A stretch of DNA of 64,000 nt from Roseateles sp. XES5 (GCF_020535545.1 NZ_CP084752.1:2091501-2155500), one strand, 5' to 3'. Shown: positions 25,961 to 35,289, counted from the stretch's first letter. The notes: generated by a model from the sequence alone, not told the origin. A program made the numbers and translations.

Positions 25961-26620
25961 TTGATTCACTTCGAGAATGTCGGACTGCGCTACGGGATGG
26001 GGCCGGAGATCCTCCGTGATCTCACCTTCGATATTCCGCGCCGATCCTTCCAGTTCCTGACGGGGCCGTCCGGCGCCGGCAAGACGACGCTGCTGCGCCT
26101 CCTGTTCCTGTCGCTCCAGCCGACGCGCGGCATCATCCGCACCTTCGACCGGGAAATCTCGACGATCCCGCGCGATGAACTGCCCATGCTGCGTCGGCGC
26201 ATCGGCATCGTCTTCCAGGATTTCCGCCTGCTCGACCATCTGACGACCTATGAGAATGTCGCCCTGCCGCTGCGCGTGCGCGGCAAGGAGGAATCGAGCT
26301 ATCGCGCCGACGTGCTTGAACTCCTGAAATGGGTCGGCCTCGGCGAGCGCATCAATGTGTTGCCGCCGGTGCTGTCGGGCGGGGAGAAGCAGCGTGCGGC
26401 CATCGCCCGCGCCCTCATCGACCGGCCGGAACTGCTTCTGGCGGACGAGCCGACGGGCAATGTCGATCCGCCGATGGCGCGCCGGCTGCTCAGCCTGTTC
26501 CTGGAGCTCAACCGGCTCGGCACCGCCGTGGTGATCGCCACGCACGACCTGTCGCTGATGGACCAGGTGGAGGCGCGGCGCATGATCCTCTCGCAGGGGC
26601 GGCTCGACATCTATGACTGA
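25961..26620 (+). CDS. ftsE: cell division ATP-binding protein FtsE
   Basis: ATPase of the FtsEX complex, which links the divisome to activation of peptidoglycan hydrolases. The 219-residue protein has Walker A GPSGAGKTT (residues 35-43), Q-loop GIVFQDFRLLDHL, signature LSGGEKQRAAIARAL, Walker B LLLADEPTGNVDP and H-loop VVIATHDLSLM. TTG start at 25961. It overlaps ftsX by 8 bp. There are differences from the E. coli protein in loop regions, but every catalytic motif is present. Confidence 0.95.
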   Translation: MIHFENVGLRYGMGPEILRDLTFDIPRRSFQFLTGPSGAGKTTLLRLLFLSLQPTRGIIRTFDREISTIPRDELPMLRRRIGIVFQDFRLLDHLTTYENVALPLRVRGKEESSYRADVLELLKWVGLGERINVLPPVLSGGEKQRAAIARALIDRPELLLADEPTGNVDPPMARRLLSLFLELNRLGTAVVIATHDLSLMDQVEARRMILSQGRLDIYD

Positions 26621-27620
26621 CGCGCCCCGTGATACCGGCGAAAATGCCGCGGCCGCCCGCCGGCCGGAAATGCGCGTGCGCCCGACGGCGCCCATCGTGC
26701 CGCAGGCGAATGTCTCCGGCCGCGCGCTGATGTTCGTCATCGCCATCATGGCGTTTCTCGCCTGCCTTACCTTCGGCGCCGTCAGCATGGTGCGGGCGAC
26801 GGCAGCGAGCTGGCAGAGCCAGATCTCCCGCGAGATCACCATCCAGATCAAGCCGGACGACGATCTCGACATGGAGAAGGCGCTGACGGATGCGCGCGAT
26901 CTCGCGCTCACCTTCGCCGGCACGCGCGACGGCACCATCGTCGACAAGACGGCGACGGCGCGCCTCCTCGAACCCTGGCTCGGCGAGGGGCTGAACATCG
27001 ACGAACTGCCGGTGCCGCGTCTCGTCATCGTCACCATCGACGAGCAGAGCCCACCGGACTTTACCGCCATGCGCGCGGCGCTGGCGGAGAAGATCCCGCA
27101 GGCTTTCCTCGACGACCATCGTACCTGGGTCGACCGGCTCGTCGCCATGGCCCGCACCACCGCCTTCATCGGCACGGGCGTGCTGGTGCTCGTCTTTTCC
27201 GCGATGGTGCTGACGGTGGTCTTCGCGACGCGCGGCGCGCTTTCCGGCAACAGGCACATCGTCGAGGTGCTGCATTTCGTCGGCGCCGAGGCGAGCTTCG
27301 TTGCCTCCGAGTTCCAGAAGCATTTTCTGCTGATCAGCCTGAAGGGCTCCTTTGCCGGCGGGTTCCTGGCGGCGCTGTTCTTCGCCATTGCTGGCTTCTG
27401 GCAGGGCCGTGCCATCGCGACGCCGCAGAGCGACCAGGCGACGGCCCTTTTCGGCACCTTTTCCATGGGGCTGACGGGCTATCTCGGCATTGCCGCCACC
27501 ATCGTCGTCATCGCGCTTTTGACGACGCTGACGGCGCGTTTCACCGTGATGCGGACGATCCATGAAATCGACCTCATCCGCTCCGATCCCTCGCGCACCG
27601 ACCAGCTGCCGGACCCATGA
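26613..27620 (+). CDS. ftsX: cell division protein FtsX (ABC permease)
   Basis: Membrane partner of FtsE. The 335-residue protein has a long charged N-terminus and a first helix near residues 45-65 (ALMFVIAIMAFLACLTFGAVSM). A large periplasmic loop follows, containing ISREITIQIKPDDDLDMEKAL. Three helices make up the C-terminal FtsX-like permease domain (NRHIVEVLHFVGAEASFVASEFQKHFL). The start overlaps ftsE by 8 bp, indicating coupled translation. It is followed 70 bp later by the YdcF gene on the same strand. Confidence 0.93.
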   Translation: MTDAPRDTGENAAAARRPEMRVRPTAPIVPQANVSGRALMFVIAIMAFLACLTFGAVSMVRATAASWQSQISREITIQIKPDDDLDMEKALTDARDLALTFAGTRDGTIVDKTATARLLEPWLGEGLNIDELPVPRLVIVTIDEQSPPDFTAMRAALAEKIPQAFLDDHRTWVDRLVAMARTTAFIGTGVLVLVFSAMVLTVVFATRGALSGNRHIVEVLHFVGAEASFVASEFQKHFLLISLKGSFAGGFLAALFFAIAGFWQGRAIATPQSDQATALFGTFSMGLTGYLGIAATIVVIALLTTLTARFTVMRTIHEIDLIRSDPSRTDQLPDP

Positions 27621-27690
27621 CGCGGGCGGGGTGGGCCATTGCCGTAAAACGGACTATCCGTTGCCGCAATCGGGTTCTAAGGACGGAATC

Positions 27691-28395
27691 ATGAGCGCGA
27701 TGGAACGGGCGAAAGCGGCGCTGCCGGAGGGCAGCCGGCAGCGCGAAGGGCGATGGCGCCGCATGCGGCCCGTCCGGCGCTTCGTGCGCGTTCTCCTGGC
27801 GCTCATCCTCATCGCCGCCTTTGCCGGCGTCGTCGGCTTCCTGCAATTCGCCGAGACGGTGGCGCAGATGGAGGCGCCGCGCGATCCGAAGGCCGACGCC
27901 ATCGTCGTCCTGACCGGTGGTTACCAGCGCATCGACCGCGCCATAGGCCTCCTCAAGAAGGGGGCCGGCGGGCGGCTGTTGATCTCGGGCGTCAACCCCA
28001 CGACCAGCGGCAACCAGATCCGCAAGCTCACGCAAAGCTCCTCCGCGCTCTTCGAGTGCTGCGTCGACATGGGCTACGAGGCCGTCGATACGATCGGCAA
28101 CGCCAACGAAACGGCGCGCTGGATCAGCGACCACCAGTTCCGCCGTGTGCTCGTCGTCACCAACAACTATCATATGCCGCGCAGCCTGCTGGAGCTGAAG
28201 GTCAGCGATCCCCAAACCGACTTCATCGCCTACCCGGTCGTCAATTCGGACCTGAGGAACGGCAACTGGCTGCACCAGCCCGATGTCATGAAGGCCATGC
28301 TGTCGGAATATCTCAAATATTGCCTCGCGCGCCTGCGCGCTTTCGCCGGCGCGCGCACCTGGTCCGGCCTTCGCGGCGACATGAGCGGCGGCTGA
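27691..28395 (+). CDS. YdcF family protein (DUF218, SanA/ElyC-like)
   Basis: A 234-residue protein with one N-terminal membrane helix (about residues 32-52) and a DUF218 domain: DAIVVLTGGYQRIDRAIGLLKKGAGGRLLISG, then a conserved GNANETARWI and VLVVTNNYHMPRS. Relatives act in cell-envelope homeostasis (ElyC, SanA), but the biochemical activity is unsettled. Two adjacent cysteines in LFECCVDMGYE are notable. The ATG at 27691 has AAGGA 5-6 nt upstream. It sits between ftsX and the acyltransferase gene, all on one strand, probably one transcript. Confidence 0.9.
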   Translation: MSAMERAKAALPEGSRQREGRWRRMRPVRRFVRVLLALILIAAFAGVVGFLQFAETVAQMEAPRDPKADAIVVLTGGYQRIDRAIGLLKKGAGGRLLISGVNPTTSGNQIRKLTQSSSALFECCVDMGYEAVDTIGNANETARWISDHQFRRVLVVTNNYHMPRSLLELKVSDPQTDFIAYPVVNSDLRNGNWLHQPDVMKAMLSEYLKYCLARLRAFAGARTWSGLRGDMSGG

Positions 28396-28457
28396 GGAGT
28401 TTCGCAGCGCGACAATATCGTGTAGGGCGAAAGAACGTTCCGCTGACAGGCTGCCCG

Positions 28458-29246
28458 ATGATCGTTCTCCGCTCCATTCTCTTCAATGCCGTCTTCTACC
28501 TGAACCTCATCGCGCAGATGATCGTGTTCACGCCGGTTTACTTCCTGCTGCCACGCAAGAAGGCCTATGCGATCCCCAAGAACTGGGCGCGCAGCAACCA
28601 TTGGCTCTTCGAGAAGATCGTCGGCGCGACCTTCGAGATCGAGGGGCTGGAGAACATTCCCAAGGGCGGCTACATCTTCGCGCCGAAGCACCAGTCCTTC
28701 TGGGATGCCTATGCGCTGCTGCCCTGGCTGGACGATCCGCTTTACATTCTCAAGCGCGAGCTGACCTGGATTCCGCTCTTCGGCTGGTACATCAAGAAGC
28801 AGCGCATGGTGCCGGTCAACCGCAGTGCGCGCGGCAAGGTCATGGCCGCCGTCATGCAGCGCACCAGGGCGGAGATGGATACCGGCCGCCAGCTCATCAT
28901 CTATCCCGAAGGCACGCGCCGCCCGCCGGGCGCGCCGCCGGAATACAAATACGGCATCGCCCGTCTTTACCGCGATCTATCCGCGCCGGTCGTGCCTGTC
29001 GTCATGCATCCGGGGCTGTTCTGGCCGCGGCGCAAGTTCATCCGCCAGCCCGGCCATTTCAAGGTGCGCATCCTGCCGGCGATTGCGCCCGGCATGGAGC
29101 CCGATGCCTTCCTCGCCCACCTCATCGATGTGATGGAAACGGCGAGCGACAAGCTGCTGGTCGAAACGGTGGAGGCCAATCCGCATCTCGAGCTGCCGCC
29201 GACGGCGCGCCAGCGACTGGCCGAATTGAAAGGCCGTGCCGCCTGA
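28458..29246 (+). CDS. plsC: lysophospholipid (1-acyl-glycerol-3-phosphate) acyltransferase
   Basis: Transfers an acyl chain to lysophosphatidic acid at the membrane to make phosphatidic acid. The 262-residue protein starts with a hydrophobic segment (residues 3-30). The catalytic HX4D-type motif is KHQSFWDAYALL, and the substrate-binding motif is LIIYPEGTRRPPGAPP, followed by VPVVMHPGLFWPR. The ATG at 28458 gives the normal length. It is the last gene of the ftsEX-ydcF-plsC run. Which of several PlsC paralogues this is cannot be told. Confidence 0.92.
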   Translation: MIVLRSILFNAVFYLNLIAQMIVFTPVYFLLPRKKAYAIPKNWARSNHWLFEKIVGATFEIEGLENIPKGGYIFAPKHQSFWDAYALLPWLDDPLYILKRELTWIPLFGWYIKKQRMVPVNRSARGKVMAAVMQRTRAEMDTGRQLIIYPEGTRRPPGAPPEYKYGIARLYRDLSAPVVPVVMHPGLFWPRRKFIRQPGHFKVRILPAIAPGMEPDAFLAHLIDVMETASDKLLVETVEANPHLELPPTARQRLAELKGRAA

Positions 29247-29807
29247 TCAGACCGGGGTCTGGGCGTGGAGGCTTTCCGCCCTGCGCCCCACATCCTCCAG
29301 CCAATGGTCGCGGATGCCCATTTCGCGCAGATGCGTCAGCGTGTTGCGCACATAGTCCATATTATGGCCGGACTTGCCGACGGCGGAGCTGACCGTCACG
29401 GCGGCCTCGTCGACCGAAAGCGCACCGGCATATTGGTGGTGGGCGCGGTCGATGATGTAGGCGAGGGCCGTGACGCGGCCGCCATTGCCGAGCGTGGCGG
29501 GCAGGCTGCGTTCCTTGTAGACATGGGTCACCAGCTCGCGCTCGCGCAGATAATCGACCACCGCGCCCCGATTTCCCGGTGCGATACGGAAGGCGACGCC
29601 GCGGCAGGAGCCGCCGCGGTCGAGGCCCAGCACGAGACCCGGCTTCTCCTCGGTGCCGCGATGAACCCAGGAGCGCACGCAGAGCGAACGGCGGAAGCCG
29701 AAAAGCCGGGCGGGCTGCCGCTCCTCGAACTCGAAGCCCGGATTCCACATCAGCGATCCGTAGCCAAAGACCCAGAATTCGTTCATATCCACCGTCACCG
29801 GGCCCAT
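29247..29807 (-). CDS. gamma-glutamylcyclotransferase (ChaC family)
   Basis: Cleaves glutathione or gamma-glutamyl peptides, releasing 5-oxoproline. The 186-residue protein has the substrate loop FGYGSLMW at about residues 14-21. It also has RSWVHRGTEEKPGLVLGLD, GVAFRI and a YIIDRAHHQYAG block, matching ChaC; the catalytic glutamate lies in VYKERSL. The ATG at 29807 has GGGGAG 4 nt upstream; a Met at 29786 is the alternative. It is convergent with plsC, the stop codons adjoining. A palindromic repeat lies just upstream. Confidence 0.92.
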   Translation of the reverse strand: MGPVTVDMNEFWVFGYGSLMWNPGFEFEERQPARLFGFRRSLCVRSWVHRGTEEKPGLVLGLDRGGSCRGVAFRIAPGNRGAVVDYLRERELVTHVYKERSLPATLGNGGRVTALAYIIDRAHHQYAGALSVDEAAVTVSSAVGKSGHNMDYVRNTLTHLREMGIRDHWLEDVGRRAESLHAQTPV

Positions 29808-29841
29808 CTCCCCAAAAGCCGCCGCAATTGCCGGCTTTGTC

Positions 29842-29936
29842 GCAAGTCCGTTCCAGCAGAAGCGCGAAGCGGTTTTGCGGCCGGACTTGCATAAAGGCAA
29901 ACAGATAAAGCGTTTTTGCGATTCGGTGAAAAGCGG
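29842..29936. repeat. rhizobial palindromic intergenic repeat
   Basis: GCAAGTCCG (29842-29850) pairs with CGGACTTGC (29882-29890) around the core GAAGCGGTTTTGCGG. A second, imperfect hairpin follows (GCGTTTTTGC near 29910, GAAAAGCGG near 29930). The layout and wording fit a family of dispersed intergenic repeats that I recall as common in rhizobial chromosomes. A shorter relative of the core occurs at 6273-6295. Confidence 0.6.
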
Positions 29937-29981
29937 AATTGCGTCTGCGGGCCTATCTGCCCGCCACCATTGGAGAACACT

Positions 29982-30989
29982 ATGGCATCCTCAAGCCAGA
30001 CCGGCGCTTCCGGGGTTTCGCGTAAATACGTCCGGCTCGCCGTCGCCGTGGTTCTCGCCATCGCGCTTTACACGGGCGGGTGGTTCTATGCGGCAAGCTG
30101 GCTCAAGGACCGGCTGACGCAGGAACTGGCAGCCTCCGGCCAGGGCCTGCATTCGGCCTCCTGCGGCAATCTCGATGTGCGCGGCTTCCCGTTCCGCATC
30201 GGCGTCTTCTGCGATTCCCTGGCCATCGATGACCGTCCCTCCGGCCTTTCGGCGACCTTCGGCGCGCTACGCTCGGCCGCGCAGGTCTATCGTCCCGGTC
30301 ATGCCGTCATCGAGCTCGACGGGCCGGCGCAGCTGCGCGTGACGCCGGATCTCGTCTTCGACGTGGACTGGGACCTGCTGCGCGCCAGCGCCGTCGCCTG
30401 GACGGACGGGCTCGACCGCGCGTCTGTCGCCTATGACGGGCTGAAGGGCAAGCTCAACGTGCCCTCGCAGGCGCTTGCCATCGGCATCGCCGCCACCCAT
30501 GGCGAAAAACACATCCGCCGGTCCGGCGAGGCGCTCGACGTGGCGGCGTCGCTCGATGCGCTTGCGCTCGATGTCGGCGGCAAGGTGCTGCCGCCGGTCA
30601 ATGTCGCAGCCGACCTGACGATTGCCGACGCCGCCCGCTGGCTTTCCAGCGAAGGCCCGCCGCCGACCCTGCCGCTCGGCACGAGTGCGGAACTGCGCAG
30701 CCTGTCGGTCGATCTCGGCGAGGGCAGGACGATGCGCCTTTCCGGTCCGGTGCGGGTGGGCGAGGACGGCTACGTCTCGGGCGCGCTCGACCTCACCATC
30801 GACGGCATCACCGCGTGGCGGGACCGTATTTCCGAGGTGTTCCCGGACGCGGCGGAAACGGTGCAGAAGGTCGCTGGTGCGATCAAGGGCCTGTCGGGTG
30901 GCAAGGAGCGAGCGGTCGTGAAGCTCACCGTACAGCAGGGCACGGTCTATCTCGGCCTCTTCCCGATCGGGGAAATCCCGCCCTTCTGA
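29982..30989 (+). CDS. DUF2125 domain-containing protein
   Basis: A 335-residue exported or anchored protein with one N-terminal hydrophobic segment (residues 17-38, LAVAVVLAIALYTGGWFYAASWL). The DUF2125 body follows, with GNLDVRGFPFRIGVFCDSLAIDD near residue 65. The repeated beta-strand character recalls the AsmA-like fold. The family is alphaproteobacterial and uncharacterised. The ATG at 29982 is preceded by TGGAGAA. It converges on tyrC, the two stop codons being adjacent. Confidence 0.9.
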   Translation: MASSSQTGASGVSRKYVRLAVAVVLAIALYTGGWFYAASWLKDRLTQELAASGQGLHSASCGNLDVRGFPFRIGVFCDSLAIDDRPSGLSATFGALRSAAQVYRPGHAVIELDGPAQLRVTPDLVFDVDWDLLRASAVAWTDGLDRASVAYDGLKGKLNVPSQALAIGIAATHGEKHIRRSGEALDVAASLDALALDVGGKVLPPVNVAADLTIADAARWLSSEGPPPTLPLGTSAELRSLSVDLGEGRTMRLSGPVRVGEDGYVSGALDLTIDGITAWRDRISEVFPDAAETVQKVAGAIKGLSGGKERAVVKLTVQQGTVYLGLFPIGEIPPF

Positions 30990-31916
30990 TCAGTCCTTCT
31001 TGTCGACCGGGCGGCCGAAGTTCGGCGCGGACGTATCCTGGCCGGCGTGGATGATCGAGCGGCGGATGGCGCGGGTGCGGGTGAAGAGATCGAAGAGCTT
31101 TTCGCCGTCGCCCCAGCGGATGGCGCGCTGGAGATAGGCAAGGTCCTCCGAAAAGCGCGCCAGCATCTCGAGGATCGCGTCCTTGTTGTGCAGGCACACG
31201 TCGCGCCACATGGTCGGGTCCGAGGCGGCAAGGCGGGTGAAATCGCGGAAGCCGGAGGCGGAATATTTGATGACTTCCGATTCCGTCACCGTCTCCAGGT
31301 CGTCGGCCGTGCCGACGATGTTGTAGGCGATGATGTGCGGCAGGTGTGAGACGATGGCCAGCACCTTGTCGTGGTGTTCCGTGTCCATCTCGTCGACCTT
31401 GGAGCCGAGCGCTTCCCAGAAGGCGGCGAGCTTGCGCTTGGCGTCCTTGTCGGTGCCGTGCACGGGCGTGAGAATGCACCAGCGGCCCTCGAAGAGTTCG
31501 GCGAAACCGGCGTCGGGGCCGGAATGCTCGGTGCCGGCCAGCGGGTGGCCGGGAATGAAATGCACGGTCTTCGGCATGTGCGGCAGCATCTGCGCGACGA
31601 CCGAGGCCTTGGTGGAGCCGACATCGGTGACGATGGCGCCGGGTTTCAGGTGCGGGGCGATCTCTTCCGCGACCTTGCCCGAGGCGCCGACGGGCACCGA
31701 GACGATGACGAGGTCGGCATCTTCCACCGCCTTGCCGGCATCGCGGACATAGTCGGTTCCAAGTTCCAGTTCCCGCGCGCGGTCCAGTGTCTCCTGGCTG
31801 CGGCTGGAAATGGTGACGGTCTTGGCAAGGCTCTTGGCCTTGACGGCACGGGCGATGGAGGAGCCGATGAGGCCGATGCCGATCAGCGCGATCTTGTCGA
31901 AATGTCCGTCCGTCAT
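30990..31916 (-). CDS. tyrC: prephenate/arogenate dehydrogenase
   Basis: Oxidative decarboxylation of prephenate or arogenate in tyrosine synthesis. The 308-residue protein starts with the Rossmann motif IALIGIGLIGSSIARAVKA and carries VSVPVGASG. It has TDVGSTKASVV and the active-site HFIPGHPLAGTEHSGPDAG (catalytic His), then the helical dimerisation domain with HHDKVLAIVSHLPHIIAYNIV. The ATG at 31916 gives the family start; a frame extension upstream is not conserved. It follows the methyltransferase gene on the same strand by 57 bp. Substrate preference between prephenate and arogenate is not visible. Confidence 0.94.
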   Translation of the reverse strand: MTDGHFDKIALIGIGLIGSSIARAVKAKSLAKTVTISSRSQETLDRARELELGTDYVRDAGKAVEDADLVIVSVPVGASGKVAEEIAPHLKPGAIVTDVGSTKASVVAQMLPHMPKTVHFIPGHPLAGTEHSGPDAGFAELFEGRWCILTPVHGTDKDAKRKLAAFWEALGSKVDEMDTEHHDKVLAIVSHLPHIIAYNIVGTADDLETVTESEVIKYSASGFRDFTRLAASDPTMWRDVCLHNKDAILEMLARFSEDLAYLQRAIRWGDGEKLFDLFTRTRAIRRSIIHAGQDTSAPNFGRPVDKKD

Positions 31917-31973
31917 GTCCGTTCCCCTGCGTTCGTCCCGCTCTAGCGGGCGGCCCGGCATTTGTCGAGAGGA

Positions 31974-32723
31974 TCAGCGCCGGGCGCGGTCGCGGGTGGT
32001 CGGCACGCCCTGCGGGGCGAGCACCGGCACGAAGACGCGGCGCGAGGCGCGCGCGGCGACGGGCAGGCCCTGGTAGAGCCGTTTCTGGGCCTCGACGACG
32101 ATGACGCCGGAGAACATCGGCCAGAGCGTGCGCCCGAGCCGCTCGAAAGCACCACGCAGCTTCTGCACGCTGCGCAGCTTGGAGGGCGGGAAGAACAGTG
32201 CCTCGGCGCTGGCGCCGGGTGTGAAGTTCGTCGCGCGCAGGAGCGCGGTCAACTGGCCGCGCGAATAGGGGCGGCCGGAGCCGAAGGGCGTATGCTCCAT
32301 GCGCGCCCAGACGCCGCGCCGGTTCGGCACGACGATGACGAGCCGGCCGCCGGGCGCCAGAACCCGCCAGAGTTCCTTCATCGTCTCGCGCGGATTTTCG
32401 GCGAATTCCAGCGAATGCACCATCAGCACCCGGTCCACCGAGGCGTCGGGCAGGGGCAGTTCCTCGTCGAAGATCAGGGCCGTGGAGGAGAGTTCGCTCG
32501 GCGGCCAGTTCACCGCGCCCTGGCCCGCGGGCATGAAGGCAAAGGTGCGCTCGGTATCCGTGCGGAAGCGGTCGAGATAGGGCACGGCATAGCCGAGCCC
32601 GACAAGCCGCTCGTCCGGCAGGCGCGCCCAGAGCGAAGCGAGCGCCATGGAAATGGACTGGTCGGCAAGGCGGCCGAGCGGGGAATGATAGAATTCGCGG
32701 AGGTCGACGATATCGGCATGCAT
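31974..32723 (-). CDS. class I SAM-dependent methyltransferase
   Basis: A 249-residue protein whose middle matches the Methyltransf_11 domain. The SAM-binding region is VGLGYAVPYLDRF; the acidic loop is LPLPDASVDRVLMVHSLEFAENPRETMKEL, followed by WRVLAPGGRLVIVVPNRRGVW. The C-terminal ~80 residues, with a basic end (PTTRDRARR), are specific to this alphaproteobacterial group, encoded beside gloB. The target is unknown. It is divergent from gloB, with 91 bp between starts. The ATG at 32723 lacks a strong ribosome-binding site, so the start is uncertain. Confidence 0.88.
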   Translation of the reverse strand: MHADIVDLREFYHSPLGRLADQSISMALASLWARLPDERLVGLGYAVPYLDRFRTDTERTFAFMPAGQGAVNWPPSELSSTALIFDEELPLPDASVDRVLMVHSLEFAENPRETMKELWRVLAPGGRLVIVVPNRRGVWARMEHTPFGSGRPYSRGQLTALLRATNFTPGASAEALFFPPSKLRSVQKLRGAFERLGRTLWPMFSGVIVVEAQKRLYQGLPVAARASRRVFVPVLAPQGVPTTRDRARR

Positions 32724-32814
32724 GGCATGAATGTGCGCGATGGCCCGGTGGACTTCAAGGCCGATTGCCTTACATTTGCCCCCGAATGCCCGACCGACAT
32801 GACGAGGATGCCCC

Positions 32815-33579
32815 ATGAGCCCGCTGGAAATCGACCTCTTTGCCTGCCGCAGCGACAATTTCGGGGTGCTGCTGCACGACCCGGTGACGGGTCTCACGGT
32901 CAGCATCGATGCACCGGAGGAAAAGCCGATCCTCGATGCGCTTGCCCGCCGGGGCTGGACGCTCAGCCATATCTTCACCACCCATCATCATCACGATCAC
33001 ATCGAGGCGAACCTCGCGCTGAAGACGCGGTTCGGGGCCGATATCACCGGGCCGGCGCGGGAATCCATCCCCGGCATCGACCGCAAGGTGGACGGCGGCG
33101 ACAGCTTCGATTTCGCCGGACGGCGGGTCGAGGTGATTTCGACGCCGGGCCATACGCTCGGGCATGTCTGCTTCCACCTGCCGGAGGAAAAGCTGCTCTT
33201 TGCCGCCGATACGCTCTTTGCGCTCGGCTGCGGCCGGCTCTTCGAGGGGACGCCCGCGCAGATGTGGCAGTCGCTGCAAAAGCTCGCTGCCCTGCCCAAT
33301 GAGACAACCGTCTATTTCGGCCACGAATACACGCTGTCCAATGCACGCTTCGCAAGGACGGTGGACCCCGACAATGCAGCCCTTCTCGACCGCGTCGCGG
33401 GGATCGAGGACGTGCGGGCGAAGGGCGGCTTCACCGCGCCGACGACCATCGGGCTGGAAAAGGCGACCAACCCGTTCCTGCGCGCGGCCGATCCGGCCAT
33501 CCGCCGTCATCTCGGCATGGAACGCGCGAGCGATGCCGAGGTCTTTGCGGAAATCCGGGCGCGAAAGGACCGGTTCTGA
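32815..33579 (+). CDS. gloB: hydroxyacylglutathione hydrolase (glyoxalase II)
   Basis: Hydrolyses S-lactoylglutathione in methylglyoxal detoxification. The 254-residue protein has the metallo-beta-lactamase metal site THHHHDH (residues 56-62). Further ligands are in the STPGHTLGH motif and in [17 protein letters not shown], and the FGHEYT histidine follows. A C-terminal substrate-binding domain ends [13 protein letters not shown]. The length matches the family. It converges on the EamA transporter gene 3 bp after its stop. Confidence 0.95.
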   Translation: MSPLEIDLFACRSDNFGVLLHDPVTGLTVSIDAPEEKPILDALARRGWTLSHIFTTHHHHDHIEANLALKTRFGADITGPARESIPGIDRKVDGGDSFDFAGRRVEVISTPGHTLGHVCFHLPEEKLLFAADTLFALGCGRLFEGTPAQMWQSLQKLAALPNETTVYFGHEYTLSNARFARTVDPDNAALLDRVAGIEDVRAKGGFTAPTTIGLEKATNPFLRAADPAIRRHLGMERASDAEVFAEIRARKDRF

Positions 33580-33582
33580 GCG

Positions 33583-34464
33583 TCAGGCTGCGACAGGCGC
33601 ACGCTTGCGCAAGATCATGTCCTTGGCGGCAAGCACCGCGCCGCCCGTGACGAGCAGGCAGGCGAGTGCGATGCTCCAGGACGGTTCGGCGAAGCCGGAG
33701 AGGATGAGCACGAGCGTCGAGAGCAGCGGCGCGGCATAGCTTGCCGCGCCGAGGATCTGGATGTCGCCGTTCTTCACGCCGAAATCCCAGACATAGAAGG
33801 CAGCGCCGACCGGCAGCAGGCCGAGGCCGGCGACGGCGAGCCATTCGAGGCTCGTCTGCGGCCAGACGGTGGTTTCCAGCATCAGGTGGCAGACAAGCGA
33901 CAGGATGGCCGTGGCAAGGCAGAAGCCCGTCACCACATCCGTCGAGACGGCCTCGAAACTGCGCGTCGCCAGCGAGTAGCCGGCCCAGGTGAAGGCGCAG
34001 AGGAAGGCCGCGCCGTAGCCGATGAGATAGGCGCTGTCGAAGGCGACGCCATTGCGGCCGACAATGAGGGCGGTGCCGCCAAGGCCCAGCAGCGTGCCGA
34101 CCACGTGGTTCCATTTCAGCGTCTCGCCCGGCAGCAGCGCCGAGCCGGTGACGATCAGCAGCGGCCAGAGATAGGCGATCAGGCTTGCCTCGACGGCCGG
34201 CGCATTGCGCAAAGCCGTGAAGTAGAGGAAGTGGTAGCCGAAGAGGCCGAGAATGCCGGTGACCCAGACCTTTGCCGGCTGCTTCAGAAGACGCGCGCGC
34301 TCAGGCCGGGCGATCAGCACGGCAATGCCGGGCAGGCTGCCGACCAGGAAGCAGATGGCGGAGAGCTGGAAGGGCGGCATCTTGCCGGAGGCGGCGGTGA
34401 AGAGCGCCAGCAGCGCCCACATGAGGATCGCCGTAAAGCCGATAAGGGTCGCACGCGTCTTCAA
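33583..34464 (-). CDS. DMT (EamA) family transporter, YddG-like exporter
   Basis: A 293-residue protein with ten predicted membrane helices in two EamA repeats. The sequence begins ATLIGFTAILMWALLALFTAASG, typical of the YddG aromatic amino acid exporter group. Repeat 1 ends with ASLIAYLWPLLIVTGSALLPGE and repeat 2 with GAASYAAPLLSTLVLILSG. The initiation codon at 34464 is TTG. The substrate is not certain: the similarity supports amino-acid or small-metabolite efflux. It is a single gene between gloB (convergent) and the DUF3108 gene. Confidence 0.88.
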   Translation of the reverse strand: MKTRATLIGFTAILMWALLALFTAASGKMPPFQLSAICFLVGSLPGIAVLIARPERARLLKQPAKVWVTGILGLFGYHFLYFTALRNAPAVEASLIAYLWPLLIVTGSALLPGETLKWNHVVGTLLGLGGTALIVGRNGVAFDSAYLIGYGAAFLCAFTWAGYSLATRSFEAVSTDVVTGFCLATAILSLVCHLMLETTVWPQTSLEWLAVAGLGLLPVGAAFYVWDFGVKNGDIQILGAASYAAPLLSTLVLILSGFAEPSWSIALACLLVTGGAVLAAKDMILRKRAPVAA

Positions 34465-34497
34465 GGTCGTCGCTCCGGTCTGCCGACCGGGGGCGCG

Positions 34498-35289
34498 TCA
34501 ACCGCCGAAGCGCGTGGCCGAGACGGTGACAGGGCCGAGCTTGGTCGGAATCTGCACATAGACCGGAGCATATACATTCGCCCCTTCGGCCTTGGCAAAC
34601 CAGATTTCCATCGTCTTCAGCCTGCGCAGATATTCCACGTCGTCCCGACCCTTCCTGTAGCCGGATTTCGGAACGAAGCGGATGCCGCAGACGACGGCCT
34701 CGCCCTGGAAGCCTTTGGTCGTGAACGGCTTGGTGCCCTTGGAGGTCAGGCGGAGATCGAGGCGGGACTCGCCGTCGAAGATCGGCAGCGTCTTGGGGCA
34801 GACGCGGCTGCCGGCGGGAATGATGAGGCCGGAGATCGGGTCGAGCACCGAACGCATGTCGGTATTGGAGACCGGCACCCAGTTGTCCGGCTTCTTGCGC
34901 GCCGGCACCATGCTGGAATGCACGACATTGCCGTTGCGGAAGGTGACGTCGATAGCCCGGCCACGCTTGCCGCTGCGATAGGTCACGGAATAGGAGGTGG
35001 CGCGCAGCCTGTCGCGGCTGACGATGCCGGAAACGTTGGTCGTGCCGCGCGTGCTGGCGAAGATGTCCGCAAGGCCGGCTGAATGCAGGCTGCCGGAAAT
35101 GGAGTAGCGGTTGCCGTTGAATTCCGAGCGGAAGCTGGCGGTTGCGACCGGCAGGCCGGAAAGGCGGATGCTGTAATCCGTGCGGTGCTGGATTTCGGCG
35201 GACGAAAGCGTGCTTGCGCTCGCGACAAGCGCAAGCGATGCGACAGCACCGGCAATCAAACCCCGTCCGTTCATCTTCACGACTCTCAT
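34498..35289 (-). CDS. DUF3108 domain-containing exported protein
   Basis: A 263-residue precursor with a signal peptide (residues ~6-31, GLIAGAVASLALVASASTLSSA). The DUF3108 region follows, beginning YSIRLSGLPVATASFRSEFNGNRYSISGSLHSAGLADIF. The family is predicted to form a beta-barrel-like periplasmic lipid- or polymer-binding fold; its function is unestablished. ATG 35289 has GGAG 7 nt upstream; ATG 35274 is an alternative. It is divergent from rpmB with a 241-bp gap that contains the rpmB promoter. Confidence 0.87.
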   Translation of the reverse strand: MRVVKMNGRGLIAGAVASLALVASASTLSSAEIQHRTDYSIRLSGLPVATASFRSEFNGNRYSISGSLHSAGLADIFASTRGTTNVSGIVSRDRLRATSYSVTYRSGKRGRAIDVTFRNGNVVHSSMVPARKKPDNWVPVSNTDMRSVLDPISGLIIPAGSRVCPKTLPIFDGESRLDLRLTSKGTKPFTTKGFQGEAVVCGIRFVPKSGYRKGRDDVEYLRRLKTMEIWFAKAEGANVYAPVYVQIPTKLGPVTVSATRFGG

